Shown: positions 1 to 8,531 of the stretch, one piece after another
How the letters are laid out: each line of letters opens with the position of its first letter
Position numbering within the stretch: the first letter of the stretch is position 1
NCBI RefSeq assembly: GCF_001428545.1
Contig: NZ_LMHZ01000028.1
Location: 1 to 45,443 of the forward strand
From: Noviherbaspirillum sp. Root189
Lineage (GTDB): Bacteria > Pseudomonadota > Gammaproteobacteria > Burkholderiales > Burkholderiaceae_D
Length of the DNA stretch: 45,443 bases
Direction: 5' to 3'
Notes under the pieces: model-generated
The model's input: only the letters and a program-made list of their open reading frames with translations
Databases searched by the model: none
Told to the model about the DNA's origin: nothing
Translations under genes and position numbers: made by a program

Positions 1-84
1 CTGCCTGCCAATCGTGTTCGCGAACTGCTGCCACATCGCTGGACGCCTGCCTGATCAGCTCATCAAAATCCCGTCAAGGTGCCA

Positions 85-497
85 TCACCGGGTGCTTACG
101 CCATTGGCGCTGGCCCAGGTGGCAAAGCCTCGCCGCAAGGAGTGGCCGCTGTACAGTTCGGGCGACACAACGCCGGCTTCCTTCAGGATCGAGCGCAGCA
201 GCGGCACCAGGCTGTCAATGTGCAAGCCATCATCATTGACGTGCCCCCACCGGTCGATGCTCCGGAAAACCGCCCCCTCCCTAATTTGCGGAGCTGTCAT
301 CCATGCCAGATACCCGTCGACCGGGCACAGCCGTGACAGGGCAGGGGCCTTGAACGTTGATCCCTTGAGTTGGCGATCGCCCTTGGTCAATGGGAAATAG
401 CAGCTCATGCCTTGGCCGGGAACCACCTCGACATGCTTGGCGCGCAGCCGAGTCAGTTCGTCGCCGCGGAAACCACGCCAGAATCCCAGCAACGGGA
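85..497 (-). pseudogene. Tyrosine recombinase (phage-type integrase) fragment
   Basis: This is the catalytic-domain part of a site-specific tyrosine recombinase. The visible motifs are an Arg-containing GFRGDEL segment near the start, which fits the first catalytic Arg region, and GHSLRRGF near the end, which fits the HxxR box. The reading frame closes about ten residues after the HxxR box, so the C-terminal part with the nucleophilic Tyr is missing. At the other end an in-frame stop lies just upstream of the conserved region, exactly where an IS3 remnant on the opposite strand begins (about 496). The enzyme would have cut and rejoined DNA for a mobile element, but this copy cannot be active. 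I see no attachment site nearby. Family assignment is fairly sure from the motifs; the original element is unknown. Confidence 0.65.
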
Positions 498-960
498 TCT
501 TCTAAAAAGTTTGCTGCGTACTTCGCGAAGGAATCGAAGTGAAGTACGCCGCGATGGACGAACTGCGCGCCGTACACCCATTGCCGGCGATGTGTAGGCT
601 GCATGAAGTGTCGACGAGCTGCTATTACGCCTGGTGCAAGCGCAGCCAGTCAGTAAGTGCGCAATCGGAACTACCGCCGGAAATGTAGATTCGTGCGGCG
701 CAACGAAAAGTACGGGAGTCGTGCGGCCCCGACCGACTGCAACGAGATCTGCCCGAGCATGATGTAGTCACCGGAGTGCACCACATCAAGCGCTTGCGCA
801 AGAAACCTGGGCTTAGATGCAAGCATAAGCGCCGGTTTAAGGCGACAGCGGATTCGCGACACACTCGCCCAAATGCTCCTAACCTGCTCAACCAGGACTT
901 CGCGTGCAGTGCTCCTAACCACGTCTTTTTGGCAGTCACATCGCCATTGGTACGCACCCG
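496..960 (+). mobile_element. Degenerate IS3-family element (orfA end plus orfB fragments)
   Basis: The first bases encode the typical C-terminal end of an IS3 OrfA (…AAYFAKESK, stop at about 541). An OrfB start overlaps it (GTG at 539) and encodes the usual N-terminus: KYAAMDELR, then a Cys-Arg-Leu core and the YYAW motif. The OrfB frame stops near 690. Recognisable OrfB segments continue afterwards in a shifted frame, including RLRKKPGLRC and RRFKATADS and an APN segment near 915. After that the match fades before the DDE catalytic core. The element is therefore truncated and frameshifted. Its left edge abuts the recombinase fragment at about 496, so it probably inserted into that gene and later decayed. 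No terminal inverted repeats or target duplication could be identified. Confidence 0.6.
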
Positions 961-1100
961 TTGCAAAAACCTTTCCATAGATGCTAAATTGACCCGAAAA
1001 CTCGGCGAGCGGGCATGGGGGCCGTCAAACAAGCCGACGCAAGAAGAGGAGGGACGGCGATTCAATTATAAGAATGCTTTGACCCGCTATCCCTTTCTAA

Positions 1101-2063
1101 TTAATCAACACTTATCTTGTTAGTTTTGACCAAAGCGGCCCAACGGGACATTTCCGTCTGCAGGAACTTCGCGAACTCGTCCGGTGAACTGCCAATCGGA
1201 TCAAGCCCAAGTCCTTCTAATTTTTGGCGTGTGCCAGCGTCCTTGAGCGCAGTCTGAATTTCCTTATTCAGACGCGCCACAACGTCGTTGGGCGTGCCTT
1301 TTGGTACGAAGAAACCGTTCCATTCGAGGACCTCGAAGTTCTTAAATCCGCTTTCCGCCAGAGTCGGAACATCAGGCAAGTTGGCCATGCGCTTGGTCGA
1401 TGTCACGGCGAGCGCTCGAAGCTTGCCCGATTTCACGTAGGTCAGCCCCGATGCGGCATTGGCAAAATAAGAGTCCACTTGTCCCCCCATTACATCGGTT
1501 AGCGCAGGAGCACCGCCTTTGTATGGAACATGCAGCAGATCAATCTTGGCCTGGTTCTTGAGCAATTCTCCGATCAAGTGCGCAGCGCTGCCGGCACCAT
1601 AGGAGGCATAGGTAAGCTTGCCCGGATTCTTGCGCGCATAATCGAGAAACTCTTGCACCGTCTTATACGGTGCTGTCGGCGGTACGACGAAGACATTCGG
1701 CACCGTGACGGCTAACGACACCGGCATCAGGTCCTTTACCGCATCGAAGGGCATTTTGCGAATTGCCGGGTTTACGGCGAATGCAGAAGCATCATAAAGC
1801 ACGGTGTAGCCATCCGGCTCGGCGCGGGCGACAGTCTGTGCGCCAATGATGCCGCTACCGCCCGGGCGGTTCTCGATGACCACTTGCTGCCCGAGATTAC
1901 TGGAAAGTGTGTTCGCGATAACCCGCGCTGCGTTGTCGGCACCGCCACCCGGAGAATAGGGCACGACCAGACGGATCGGTTTCGACGGATAGGCTTGCGC
2001 TTGGGCCAGGACTGGCGAGCAGGCTACGGCCAAGCTAACGATCAGTTTTTTTAAAAGAGACAT
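1101..2063 (-). CDS. Bug-family (TTT) periplasmic solute receptor
   Basis: A 320-residue periplasmic binding protein of the Bug/TctC family. Family members capture small carboxylates or related metabolites for tripartite tricarboxylate-type uptake or for sensing. A signal peptide is visible (Lys-Lys, then a hydrophobic stretch ending AQAQA at about residue 23), followed by the family start YPSKPIRLVVPYSPGGGAD. The family segments ENRPGGSG and PDGYT follow. Length is normal. The start is supported by an AGAGGAAC ribosome site just upstream. It lies downstream of, and co-directional with, the CoA-lyase/CoA-transferase/amidohydrolase genes, about 310 bases after the last one. No TctA/TctB membrane genes are present here, which is common because Bug receptors greatly outnumber their transporters. 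The ligand is probably the acid processed by the neighbouring enzymes, but this is inference. Confidence 0.9.
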   Translation of the reverse strand: MSLLKKLIVSLAVACSPVLAQAQAYPSKPIRLVVPYSPGGGADNAARVIANTLSSNLGQQVVIENRPGGSGIIGAQTVARAEPDGYTVLYDASAFAVNPAIRKMPFDAVKDLMPVSLAVTVPNVFVVPPTAPYKTVQEFLDYARKNPGKLTYASYGAGSAAHLIGELLKNQAKIDLLHVPYKGGAPALTDVMGGQVDSYFANAASGLTYVKSGKLRALAVTSTKRMANLPDVPTLAESGFKNFEVLEWNGFFVPKGTPNDVVARLNKEIQTALKDAGTRQKLEGLGLDPIGSSPDEFAKFLQTEMSRWAALVKTNKISVD

Positions 2064-2374
2064 GAGTTCCTCTGAGTAGTTGAGTTGGTAACACCACGGT
2101 TTTTACACTATGGCAATGTGATTGACTGCCCGGGCGGGTGCTCCAGCGTTTGTTCGCCACGTCTCCATTTAACCTTATTTCGCCGTGATGGGCTTTTCCT
2201 GAGCGATGGGGCGCCACTTGTTCAGCTCTTTACGCACGTATCCGGAAATCTGCTCTTAGTAACCGAAGAGGTGGATTGCGTACCTTGCTGTGTAAAGCGC
2301 GCACGCCTGCAGATAGTTAGCGCTACGATGGTACCGTTTAAATAAGTCATCGTCGTCTCGTTGATTCATTCTGC
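2064..2374. other. 311-base gap inside the catabolic cluster
   Basis: This separates the amidohydrolase gene from the Bug receptor gene, both read leftward. I see no convincing gene, no strong hairpin and no repeat. It probably carries a separate promoter for the receptor gene, but no confident -35/-10 pair was found. Confidence 0.4.
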
Positions 2375-3265
2375 CTATACCGAGTCGAATCCGTACAGTC
2401 GGGCGGGGTTGTCCACAAGGATACGGCGCCGGAGCGCCTCGGTGCTACTCCAGTGAGCCAGCAGGTCATACAGCAAGGCATCGTCCGGCTTGAAGCTGGC
2501 CTCGGTGATGTGCGGCCAGTCACTACCCCATACCAGCCGATCCGGCGCGGTGCGTACCCATGCCATCGCCACAGCGTCCATGTCTGAATAGCGTCCGGCA
2601 GCGCCGACGCAGGAATCCAGATACGCCCCCGACAGTTTCAGCCATGCTTTGCCGGATGCCAGCAGGGCAGATACATATGCAAACGCAGGGTGCGCAGTAC
2701 CGGCGGGCAAGGGCAGGCGGGCCAGATGGTCGAATACCAGCGCCGTGGGCAGGCGCGCCAGCAGGTCACGGTGCGTGACGATCTGGTCGGCAGTCCAGTG
2801 CAATTGCAAATGCCACCCCAGCTCGGCGACGCGATGGGCAAGCACCTCCACCATCTCGAAGCCTACCACCGCATGGGACTTTGTATAAAGGGAGAAGCGG
2901 ATGCCACGGATACCCCCTGCATGCAGGGCGTGCAACGTGTCGTCCGAGACATCCGGCTGCAATACGGCAACGCCGCGTGTATTGGCTACGCCTAATTGCT
3001 CGATTGCGTCGAGCGTAGCGCTGTTGTCTGTTCCATAGCAACGAGGTTGCACGATGACCGCACGACTTGTACCAAGCAGTGTTTGCACGCCGCGGTAGTC
3101 TCGCGCTGTAGCATTTTCCGCTACGGGCCCAATCGCCGGAAAACGCGCGTCGTAGATGTGCAGGTGAGCATCGCAGGCGTTGATGAGCGCTGTGCTGCGC
3201 GGCGCGTGGTTTGCCGAACTGTTCGGCACCAATCGGGGCAGGCCGGTGGAGCGCGTGTCAGACAT
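2375..3265 (-). CDS. Amidohydrolase-2 family metal hydrolase, PDC-hydrolase-like
   Basis: A 296-residue TIM-barrel hydrolase of the amidohydrolase-2 family, whose members include 2-pyrone-4,6-dicarboxylate (PDC) lactonases and other lactone or amide hydrolases. The metal-binding HxH is visible in DAHLHIYD (about residue 30). The late Asp of the active site is in GSDWPH, and the protein ends with the family's DNPARLYGF segment. The start is the ATG at 3265: it overlaps the last 8 bases of the upstream CoA-transferase gene (ATGTCTGA), a sign of translational coupling. A longer reading would run into that gene. Together with the CoA-transferase and CoA-lyase it suggests breakdown of a cyclic or unsaturated dicarboxylate. 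The exact lactone or other substrate cannot be read from the sequence. Confidence 0.82.
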   Translation of the reverse strand: MSDTRSTGLPRLVPNSSANHAPRSTALINACDAHLHIYDARFPAIGPVAENATARDYRGVQTLLGTSRAVIVQPRCYGTDNSATLDAIEQLGVANTRGVAVLQPDVSDDTLHALHAGGIRGIRFSLYTKSHAVVGFEMVEVLAHRVAELGWHLQLHWTADQIVTHRDLLARLPTALVFDHLARLPLPAGTAHPAFAYVSALLASGKAWLKLSGAYLDSCVGAAGRYSDMDAVAMAWVRTAPDRLVWGSDWPHITEASFKPDDALLYDLLAHWSSTEALRRRILVDNPARLYGFDSV

Positions 3266-4454
3266 GCCGTGCCAGCCTGTCCGCGGCGTCGCGGACCATG
3301 TCCCCGTGCTGGTCGAGCGCGGGCGCGGCAAACGGCTCCGGGCCAGGCGTGCGCCCGAACTTCACGGCACGCGTGAAGCCGCGATAACGTCCGACCACCG
3401 GATGATCGAACGTTGCCAACATCTGTTCCGCCAAGACTTGGGGAAAATCGAACATGTCCTCTACCGAGCGCGCGGCAGCGCACGGCACTTCCTCGCCGAA
3501 AACGTTCTCCCATTCGATTGCCGAACGTTCCTGCAATGCCGCGTGAAGACGGGGGACGATTTCATCGTGATGCGCGGCGCGCTTGCGCACGGTGTCGTAG
3601 CGATCGGTCGATAGCAAATCAGCTAAACCGGCCTTCTCGCACAGTGCCCGCCAAAAATGCGGGGTATTGGCCGAGATGTAGATGTAGCCGTCCTTGGTTG
3701 GATGAATGCCAGTAATTCCGCCAGAACGCATGTCACGTCCGACCTCCCTGGGCTCCGATTCGGCCCAGACCATGCGGGCCGACTGCATTGTTAGCGCTGC
3801 ACGCAGCAGCGAAACGCCGACATACTGCCCAGTTCCGCTCTTCTCACGCTCGTAGAGTGCGGAAGAAACCGCTCCTGCAACCAACGCCGACGCATAGTAA
3901 TCAACCACAGAGCCGTACAAAATCTCCGGTGGCCCACCATACTTGCCCTGTAGCGTGCACATGCCGGTCATCGTCTGTAGCACCTGATCGTAACCGGCTT
4001 TATCCTTTAGCGGGCCAGTCTCGCCGTAGCCGGTAACGGCGCAATAGATCAGGCGCGAGTTAATGGTACGGAGCTGCTCGTAGCCAATGCCGAGCCGGCC
4101 CGGTACACTGGGACGAAAGTTATGAACCAGCACATCCGCATTCCGCACCAACGCCAGTAGTCGCTCTAGATCGACTGGATTCTTCAAGTCCAGCACGACG
4201 CCCAACTTGCTTCTGTTAACACCCAGAAAAGCCCGGCTTTCGACCTCCAGTGTCGAAGGGTACTTGCGCAGGTTGTCGCCCGCCGGCGGCTCGACCTTGA
4301 TCACGTCCGCACCTTGGTCGGCGAGCAATGAGCAGCCATACGGACCCGCGATGTAGGCGCTCAGGTCGAGTACGCGCACACCGCTCAGCGGACCTGGCTG
4401 TCCCGAGCGGCTCGTGCTCACGAAGTCGTCCCCGGCAGTGGTGTTGGTTTGCAT
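3258..4454 (-). CDS. CaiB/BaiF family (class III) CoA-transferase
   Basis: A 398-residue class III CoA-transferase. These enzymes move CoA from a donor thioester onto a carboxylic acid through an aspartyl-CoA intermediate. The family start is clear (GVRVLDLSAYIAGP, then GADVIKVEPP), as are the NRSKLGVVLDLK segment and NFRPSVPGRLG. The likely catalytic Asp is D185 in GSVVDYYAS, by comparison with Asp169 of formyl-CoA transferase. Length is typical. A GGAGG ribosome site lies 6 bases before the ATG. The gene follows the lyase gene by 48 bases and overlaps the amidohydrolase gene by 8 bases, so the three are probably one transcript. In this context it would make the CoA ester later cleaved by the lyase. 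Confidence 0.92.
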   Translation of the reverse strand: MQTNTTAGDDFVSTSRSGQPGPLSGVRVLDLSAYIAGPYGCSLLADQGADVIKVEPPAGDNLRKYPSTLEVESRAFLGVNRSKLGVVLDLKNPVDLERLLALVRNADVLVHNFRPSVPGRLGIGYEQLRTINSRLIYCAVTGYGETGPLKDKAGYDQVLQTMTGMCTLQGKYGGPPEILYGSVVDYYASALVAGAVSSALYEREKSGTGQYVGVSLLRAALTMQSARMVWAESEPREVGRDMRSGGITGIHPTKDGYIYISANTPHFWRALCEKAGLADLLSTDRYDTVRKRAAHHDEIVPRLHAALQERSAIEWENVFGEEVPCAAARSVEDMFDFPQVLAEQMLATFDHPVVGRYRGFTRAVKFGRTPGPEPFAAPALDQHGDMVRDAADRLARHV

Positions 4455-4502
4455 GCAGCCTCCGATTAGCTATGGATTGATGTGGTATAGCGCGATGCAG
4501 TG

Positions 4503-5381
4503 TCAAGCAGAGATCAGTCCGAGCCGCTCGGCAATCTCGACCGTCGCCCGTGCACGCCGGACGAAGGGAGCGTCGATCATCTTTCCATCCACGACGTAGG
4601 CTCCTACGCCATCGGCATGCGCTTGGGCGGCCGCTGCCATAACCCGCAGCGCGTGCGCGATCTCCTTGTCGGACGGACGAAAGACATCGTTAGCCAACGC
4701 GATCTGACTTGGATGGATACAGCTCTTCCCCAGGAAACCCATCTGCCGGGAAATTTCTGCTTCGGCCCGGAAGCCTTCGGCATCGCCAATGTTGGCGAAC
4801 ACCGTGTCATAGGCGTAAACGTTAGCTTCGGCAGCCGCCATCCGGACGGCGAACATGCCTGAGGTAATAGCTACCGTGTTGTCCCGATGAATACCAGCTG
4901 GCTCAAACAAGTCGCCCAAGCCAAGTTGCAGGCCTGCCACGCGCGGATGCGCGGATGCCAGCTCTGCAGCACAACGCAGTGCCTTTGGCGATTCAATGTT
5001 TAGCAACAATTGAACCTTTGCGTCCTCGTCGGTAAAGCCGTTATTCCGCTCAGCCTGTTCGATGAGCGCTGCCGCACGGCGAACGTCCTCGATACTCTCC
5101 GGCTTTGGCAGGTTAATCAGGTGCAGGCCCGGCACCACAACTGCGGCCAGATCGGCCTGGCAATGTCCGGTGTCGAGACCATTGACACGAACAATCAAGG
5201 TTTTAGTCGTCGACCGTGTCGCAGTAGAACGCAACAGTTGGGACAGTAGATCACGTGCCAGGGCTTTTTTCTCTTCGGCAACCGCATCTTCTAAATCGAA
5301 CGACAGTGCATCCGCGTCGCTTGCGAGTGCCTTGGCGAAAAATTCGGGTCGTGAACCGGGGACGAATAACTTGCTTCTCAT
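4503..5381 (-). CDS. HpcH/HpaI aldolase / CitE-like CoA-ester lyase
   Basis: A 292-residue member of the HpcH/HpaI-CitE superfamily. Such enzymes split beta-hydroxyacyl-CoA esters (malyl-, methylmalyl- or citramalyl-CoA) into acetyl- or propionyl-CoA and a 2-oxo acid, using Mg2+. Visible motifs are RSKLFVPGSRPEF at the start, DLEDAV (metal-site acid), the Arg of VRVNGL, the Glu of LLNIESP, and a late KSCIHPSQ. I chose the ATG at 5381 because MRSKLF is the family start. An upstream in-frame ATG at 5450 would add 23 unconserved residues and reach to within 26 bases of the divergent LysR gene. It is the first gene of the leftward operon and probably the target of that regulator. Confidence 0.88.
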   Translation of the reverse strand: MRSKLFVPGSRPEFFAKALASDADALSFDLEDAVAEEKKALARDLLSQLLRSTATRSTTKTLIVRVNGLDTGHCQADLAAVVVPGLHLINLPKPESIEDVRRAAALIEQAERNNGFTDEDAKVQLLLNIESPKALRCAAELASAHPRVAGLQLGLGDLFEPAGIHRDNTVAITSGMFAVRMAAAEANVYAYDTVFANIGDAEGFRAEAEISRQMGFLGKSCIHPSQIALANDVFRPSDKEIAHALRVMAAAAQAHADGVGAYVVDGKMIDAPFVRRARATVEIAERLGLISA

Positions 5382-5463
5382 GGCGGACACTTGTTCGTAG
5401 TAGGGTGAAGTAGAGTATTCTTCAAAAATAGAAAAAGATAAACTATGCATTCCTATCTTTAAA

Positions 5464-5478
5464 CAATAGAAATTCTAT
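5464..5478. promoter_or_regulatory. Palindrome at the start of the LysR gene, candidate LysR operator
   Basis: A perfect inverted repeat, ATAGAA-A-TTCTAT (5466-5478), preceded by CA, lies between the divergent lyase and LysR genes and overlaps the first two bases of the LysR start codon. LysR proteins usually bind dyads in such intergenic regions and repress their own gene. A related AATAGAAA string occurs near 5426. Regulatory role is inferred from position and symmetry. Confidence 0.4.
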
Positions 5479-6352
5479 GGAAACGGGCTATCTCAAGGCA
5501 TTCAGCTTAGTGGTGGAAACCGGTACGCTAGCTGAGGCCGCAAGAAGACTCGGCGTGACTCCAGCGGCAATCGCTCAACAGATCCAAGTGCTTGAGCGCG
5601 AGCTTGGAACGCAGTTACTGGCAAGGGCTGGCCGTTCAGTAACGCCTACCGAATCCGGACAACGCCTCGCAGCGCGCTGTGTCTCGCTGCTTAGGGAAGT
5701 CGATGCGCTAAGGGGCTGGGTGAACCAGGCAGACGAGGTACACGAGCTTTGCATTGGCACCATTAATACAGCGCTCCACAGTATTTTGCCGGATGCACTG
5801 GCACGTTTTGCGGCCAAGCATTCGGGGGTGTCCGTCCATATCAGGTCTGCCATGTCAAGCGAGCTCTATGAGGCGGTGAAGCAGTCGCAACTTGACGCGG
5901 CCGTCTGTCTGCATCCTCCATTTCCCATCTCAAAGGCCTTTGCATGGGAGCTGTTGCGCAACGAACCACTGGTCGTGCTTGCAGCGCAACGGGACCGAAA
6001 AACGGATCCGCTTGAACTGTTGCGCACCAGGCCACTAATCCGCTACGACCGCAGTCTCGGTGGAGGTAAGCAGGCCGATGATTACCTACGCAAGGCCAAT
6101 ATCACGCCAACACAAGAGCGCTTTGAACTGAGCTCGCTCCTCGCAATCGCGATGATGGTGGATCGAGGCTTGGGGGTGGCGCTGGTCCCTGACATCGCGT
6201 CGCCGCTAACAGCAGGCCTGCAAATTGTAAAACTTCACTTGCCGTCCGAACCGGAGCCGCGGAGGTTTGGATTGCTGTGGCGAAGGATGTCGCGCAGCGA
6301 AAGCTTGATCAGATCTTTTCTTGAACAAGCTCGCCTTGCGGCTCGCGCCTAG
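5477..6352 (+). CDS. LysR-family transcriptional regulator
   Basis: A 291-residue LysR-type regulator. The N-terminal winged helix-turn-helix is clear (YLKAFSLVVETGTLAEAARR, then TPAAIAQQIQVLERELG, about residues 5-45), followed by the linker and the effector-binding domain to the C-terminus. The length is typical. The start is the first ATG. No Shine-Dalgarno sequence is evident upstream, so translation may be weak or leaderless. The gene is divergent from the CoA-lyase/CoA-transferase operon, the classic arrangement for a LysR activator of a catabolic operon whose co-inducer is a pathway intermediate. The 13-base palindrome overlapping its start would suit autorepression. The co-inducer is unknown. 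Confidence 0.92.
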   Translation: METGYLKAFSLVVETGTLAEAARRLGVTPAAIAQQIQVLERELGTQLLARAGRSVTPTESGQRLAARCVSLLREVDALRGWVNQADEVHELCIGTINTALHSILPDALARFAAKHSGVSVHIRSAMSSELYEAVKQSQLDAAVCLHPPFPISKAFAWELLRNEPLVVLAAQRDRKTDPLELLRTRPLIRYDRSLGGGKQADDYLRKANITPTQERFELSSLLAIAMMVDRGLGVALVPDIASPLTAGLQIVKLHLPSEPEPRRFGLLWRRMSRSESLIRSFLEQARLAARA

Positions 6353-6443
6353 TCGCTTTTGAAGGAAATGTTGGAACAAACCACTTGGCGGCAATACAAC
6401 TACTTCAGTCTTCGGTCCTGCGACAACTACAGCGGTTCACAAT

Positions 6444-6575
6444 TCAATGTAAGGGATAGCCGCAATGGTTAAACCATCCTTTGGCGTCGTTAGCAGTGAT
6501 GCCGTTGATCGCATTCCTTGACGCTTCATCGAGCGCTTCCCGAGTTCGTGCCTTGGCCGTGCGTAGCGACGTACC
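6444..6575 (-). pseudogene. IS630-family transposase C-terminal remnant
   Basis: On the minus strand, ending at a TGA at 6444-6446, about 40 codons read as the typical end of an IS630 transposase: LRTAKARTREAL, then NAINGITANDAKGWF and NHCGY. Upstream the frame runs into a stop near 6575 and similarity is lost. Only this C-terminal tail survives; the DDE core is gone. The rest of the 420-base gap between the LysR and GST-like genes holds no other recognisable gene. Confidence 0.55.
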
Positions 6576-6773
6576 GGTCTTCCAGGGTTAAGCAGGCACG
6601 ACGTGCTTGCGTTTCAACGTTGTCCTATTACCGTTGTGAGGCTGATCGATTAGAAATTCGCACAAAGGTATGGCTATCAATGATGACGGAAAAAATATAG
6701 TACGAGCGTGCTTTTCACTGTTAACATAGTCATCTTACGGCGCTGGCAATGGCGCAAATTTGCCGGAGGGGTT

Positions 6774-7868
6774 ATGCAAAACATGTCATATCAGTTGTAC
6801 GGAGCGGACATCAGTTACTTCACTGGCAAGGTGCGAGCCTATCTGCGCTGGAAGAATATTCCATTCGAAGAAATTGCATCCGATGCTGGTGTGTATAAGG
6901 AGATTATTCTTCCCCGATTGGGATTTCCTGTTATTCCCGTAGTGATCGCCCCAGATGGCACCTGTCTGCAAGACAGCACGGAAATCATTGACGCGCTGGA
7001 ATTACACCACACCGGACCGTCGGTTTATCCAGATACGCCGCGCCAGCGTCTCGCTTCGCTATTACTGGAAACATATGGGGACGAGTGGCTCGTCATACCG
7101 GCGATGCACTATCGATGGCATTACAACAGGGAATGGGCAATCCAAGCGTTCGGAGCACTTAATGCGCCCAATGCGTCAGCTGCGCAGCAACGGGAGATCG
7201 GCGCCCGACGTGCTGGACCCTTTGCCAATGCCGCTGTATTGCTCGGAGCAGAGCCGCACATGCATTCTGCTATTGAAGCTTCTTACGAAAGCCTGCTGGA
7301 CGACTTGTCGCGGCACTTCGCATGTCATCCTTTCCTATTCGGTGATCGGCCCTCCATTGCCGACTTCGGACTTATCGGCCCGCTCTATGCTCACCAGTAC
7401 CGGGACCCAAAAAGCGGCGAACACATGCGCAAGAAAGCGCCGCTTGTGGCGCAGTGGGTCGAGCGAATGCAGAATCCAATACCACTGAGTGGAGGCTTTT
7501 TGCCAGATGACGAAATACCGCAAACTTTGCTTCCGGTATTGCGCCGGATGTGCATCGAACAGCTACCGGTACTTGCTGATTCTGCACGCCAGGTGCGTCA
7601 ATGGATAAAAGAACATCCGGGCGAGGAACTGCCTCGCGCCATCGGTAAGCATTCATTCATGCTTGAGGGGCGAGAAGGCCAACGCATTATCCGCCCGTAC
7701 AGTCTGTGGATGTTGCAGCGCGCCCGTGACTACTATCGATCGCTTCATGCAGAAGACAAAGCGGCAACAGAGGCCATGCTACAGAGAGTAGGTGGAGATG
7801 TATTCATCGATTTCGAGGATCCGCCCAGATTAGCGCGAGCCGGTCTGAGCGTTAAGGTGGCACAATAA
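6774..7868 (+). CDS. Glutathione S-transferase-like protein with extended C-terminus
   Basis: A 364-residue protein. Residues about 4-80 look like a GST N-terminal thioredoxin fold (SYQLYGADISYFTGKVR at the start, a cis-Pro region FPVIPVVI, then the DSTEIID glutathione-contact motif). Residues about 110-230 fit the helical GST C-terminal domain, including the FGDRPSIADFGLIGPLYAH N-capping and hydrophobic-staple region. About 130 further residues have no domain I recognise. Usual GSTs are 200-230 residues, so this belongs to the longer GST-domain proteins. The start is the ATG at 6774, with a strong GGAGGGG ribosome site 2 bases upstream of it; a longer reading from 6708 would ignore that site. 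It stands alone between IS630 and response-regulator remnants. Substrate unknown. Confidence 0.8.
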   Translation: MQNMSYQLYGADISYFTGKVRAYLRWKNIPFEEIASDAGVYKEIILPRLGFPVIPVVIAPDGTCLQDSTEIIDALELHHTGPSVYPDTPRQRLASLLLETYGDEWLVIPAMHYRWHYNREWAIQAFGALNAPNASAAQQREIGARRAGPFANAAVLLGAEPHMHSAIEASYESLLDDLSRHFACHPFLFGDRPSIADFGLIGPLYAHQYRDPKSGEHMRKKAPLVAQWVERMQNPIPLSGGFLPDDEIPQTLLPVLRRMCIEQLPVLADSARQVRQWIKEHPGEELPRAIGKHSFMLEGREGQRIIRPYSLWMLQRARDYYRSLHAEDKAATEAMLQRVGGDVFIDFEDPPRLARAGLSVKVAQ

Positions 7869-7892
7869 TCTTTGCGCTCGAATGTAGACTAA

Positions 7893-7950
7893 CGCGATGG
7901 TACGGCGACATCGCGAGACGCGATTCTTGCCGCATCTCATTCTAAGAATC
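7893..7950 (+). terminator. Two hairpins after the GST-like gene, possible terminator region
   Basis: CGCGATG (7893-7899) pairs with CATCGCG (7909-7915), and GATTCTT (7922-7928) pairs with AAGAATC (7944-7950). They start 25 bases after the stop codon. Neither is followed by a T-run, so a Rho-independent terminator is not proven; they may protect the mRNA 3' end. Confidence 0.3.
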
Positions 7951-8110
7951 AGCCAGAACTGGTTTGCGAATCTTTAGCGGCTTTGTAGATCAGCTATCGT
8001 TTCCTGAATGATTTCGGGTCGCTTATTCGTAATTCCCTGGTGCATGTCCTGCCTTCACTGACAGCTACCTGCCAGTCGTGCCTAGTATCACGGAAAACAG
8101 GACCGATTCA

Positions 8111-8375
8111 CTATATAGGGTCGCACTCGGTAGTAGACAACTGAATTTCGCATGGCAGGTAGCCGATGCGAAGCGACGGATAAGTATTGACTGCTTCCCG
8201 CACCAGTTCAATTCCGGCTTTGCCAAGCAATCCGACATCAGCGAGGAGTACATCGAAAACCTTGCCCTATAAGAGTTCGAGCGCGTCCTCTGCACTTGAG
8301 GCCCGGTGGCGGATGGCGCAGCACGTCCAGCAATTTGCACAGCATCTGCAGGGAGTCTGTGCCATAGCCGTGGTC
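8111..8375 (-). pseudogene. Response-regulator receiver-domain remnant
   Basis: Reading leftward, the minus strand encodes AEDALELL, a stop codon in place of one residue, then GKVFDVLLADVGLLGKAGIE and LVREA. This is the centre of a CheY-like receiver domain, including the phospho-acceptor Asp in LLADVG. The preceding helix (DSLQMLCKLLDVL) is present in a neighbouring frame, so there is at least one frameshift as well. The frame ends at a TAG at 8111-8113 before the conserved Lys. No output domain or histidine kinase is nearby, so this is a dead fragment of a two-component regulator. The rest of the 7869-8583 gap holds only hairpins. Confidence 0.5.
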
Positions 8376-8531
8376 AGCTTTCGGTTCTGGCCGGTACAGG
8401 CAATTGAACAGGGGTTCCGGTTTGGCGCAGGCCGGCGGCTAGGGGGCGAACCATATCGTCCGGCTCGAAAGCGGCCTTTACTTCCGGAGCAGCGTAGCAA
8501 GCGATTGGGCTGGGCCCCTCTCCGGGTTGCG

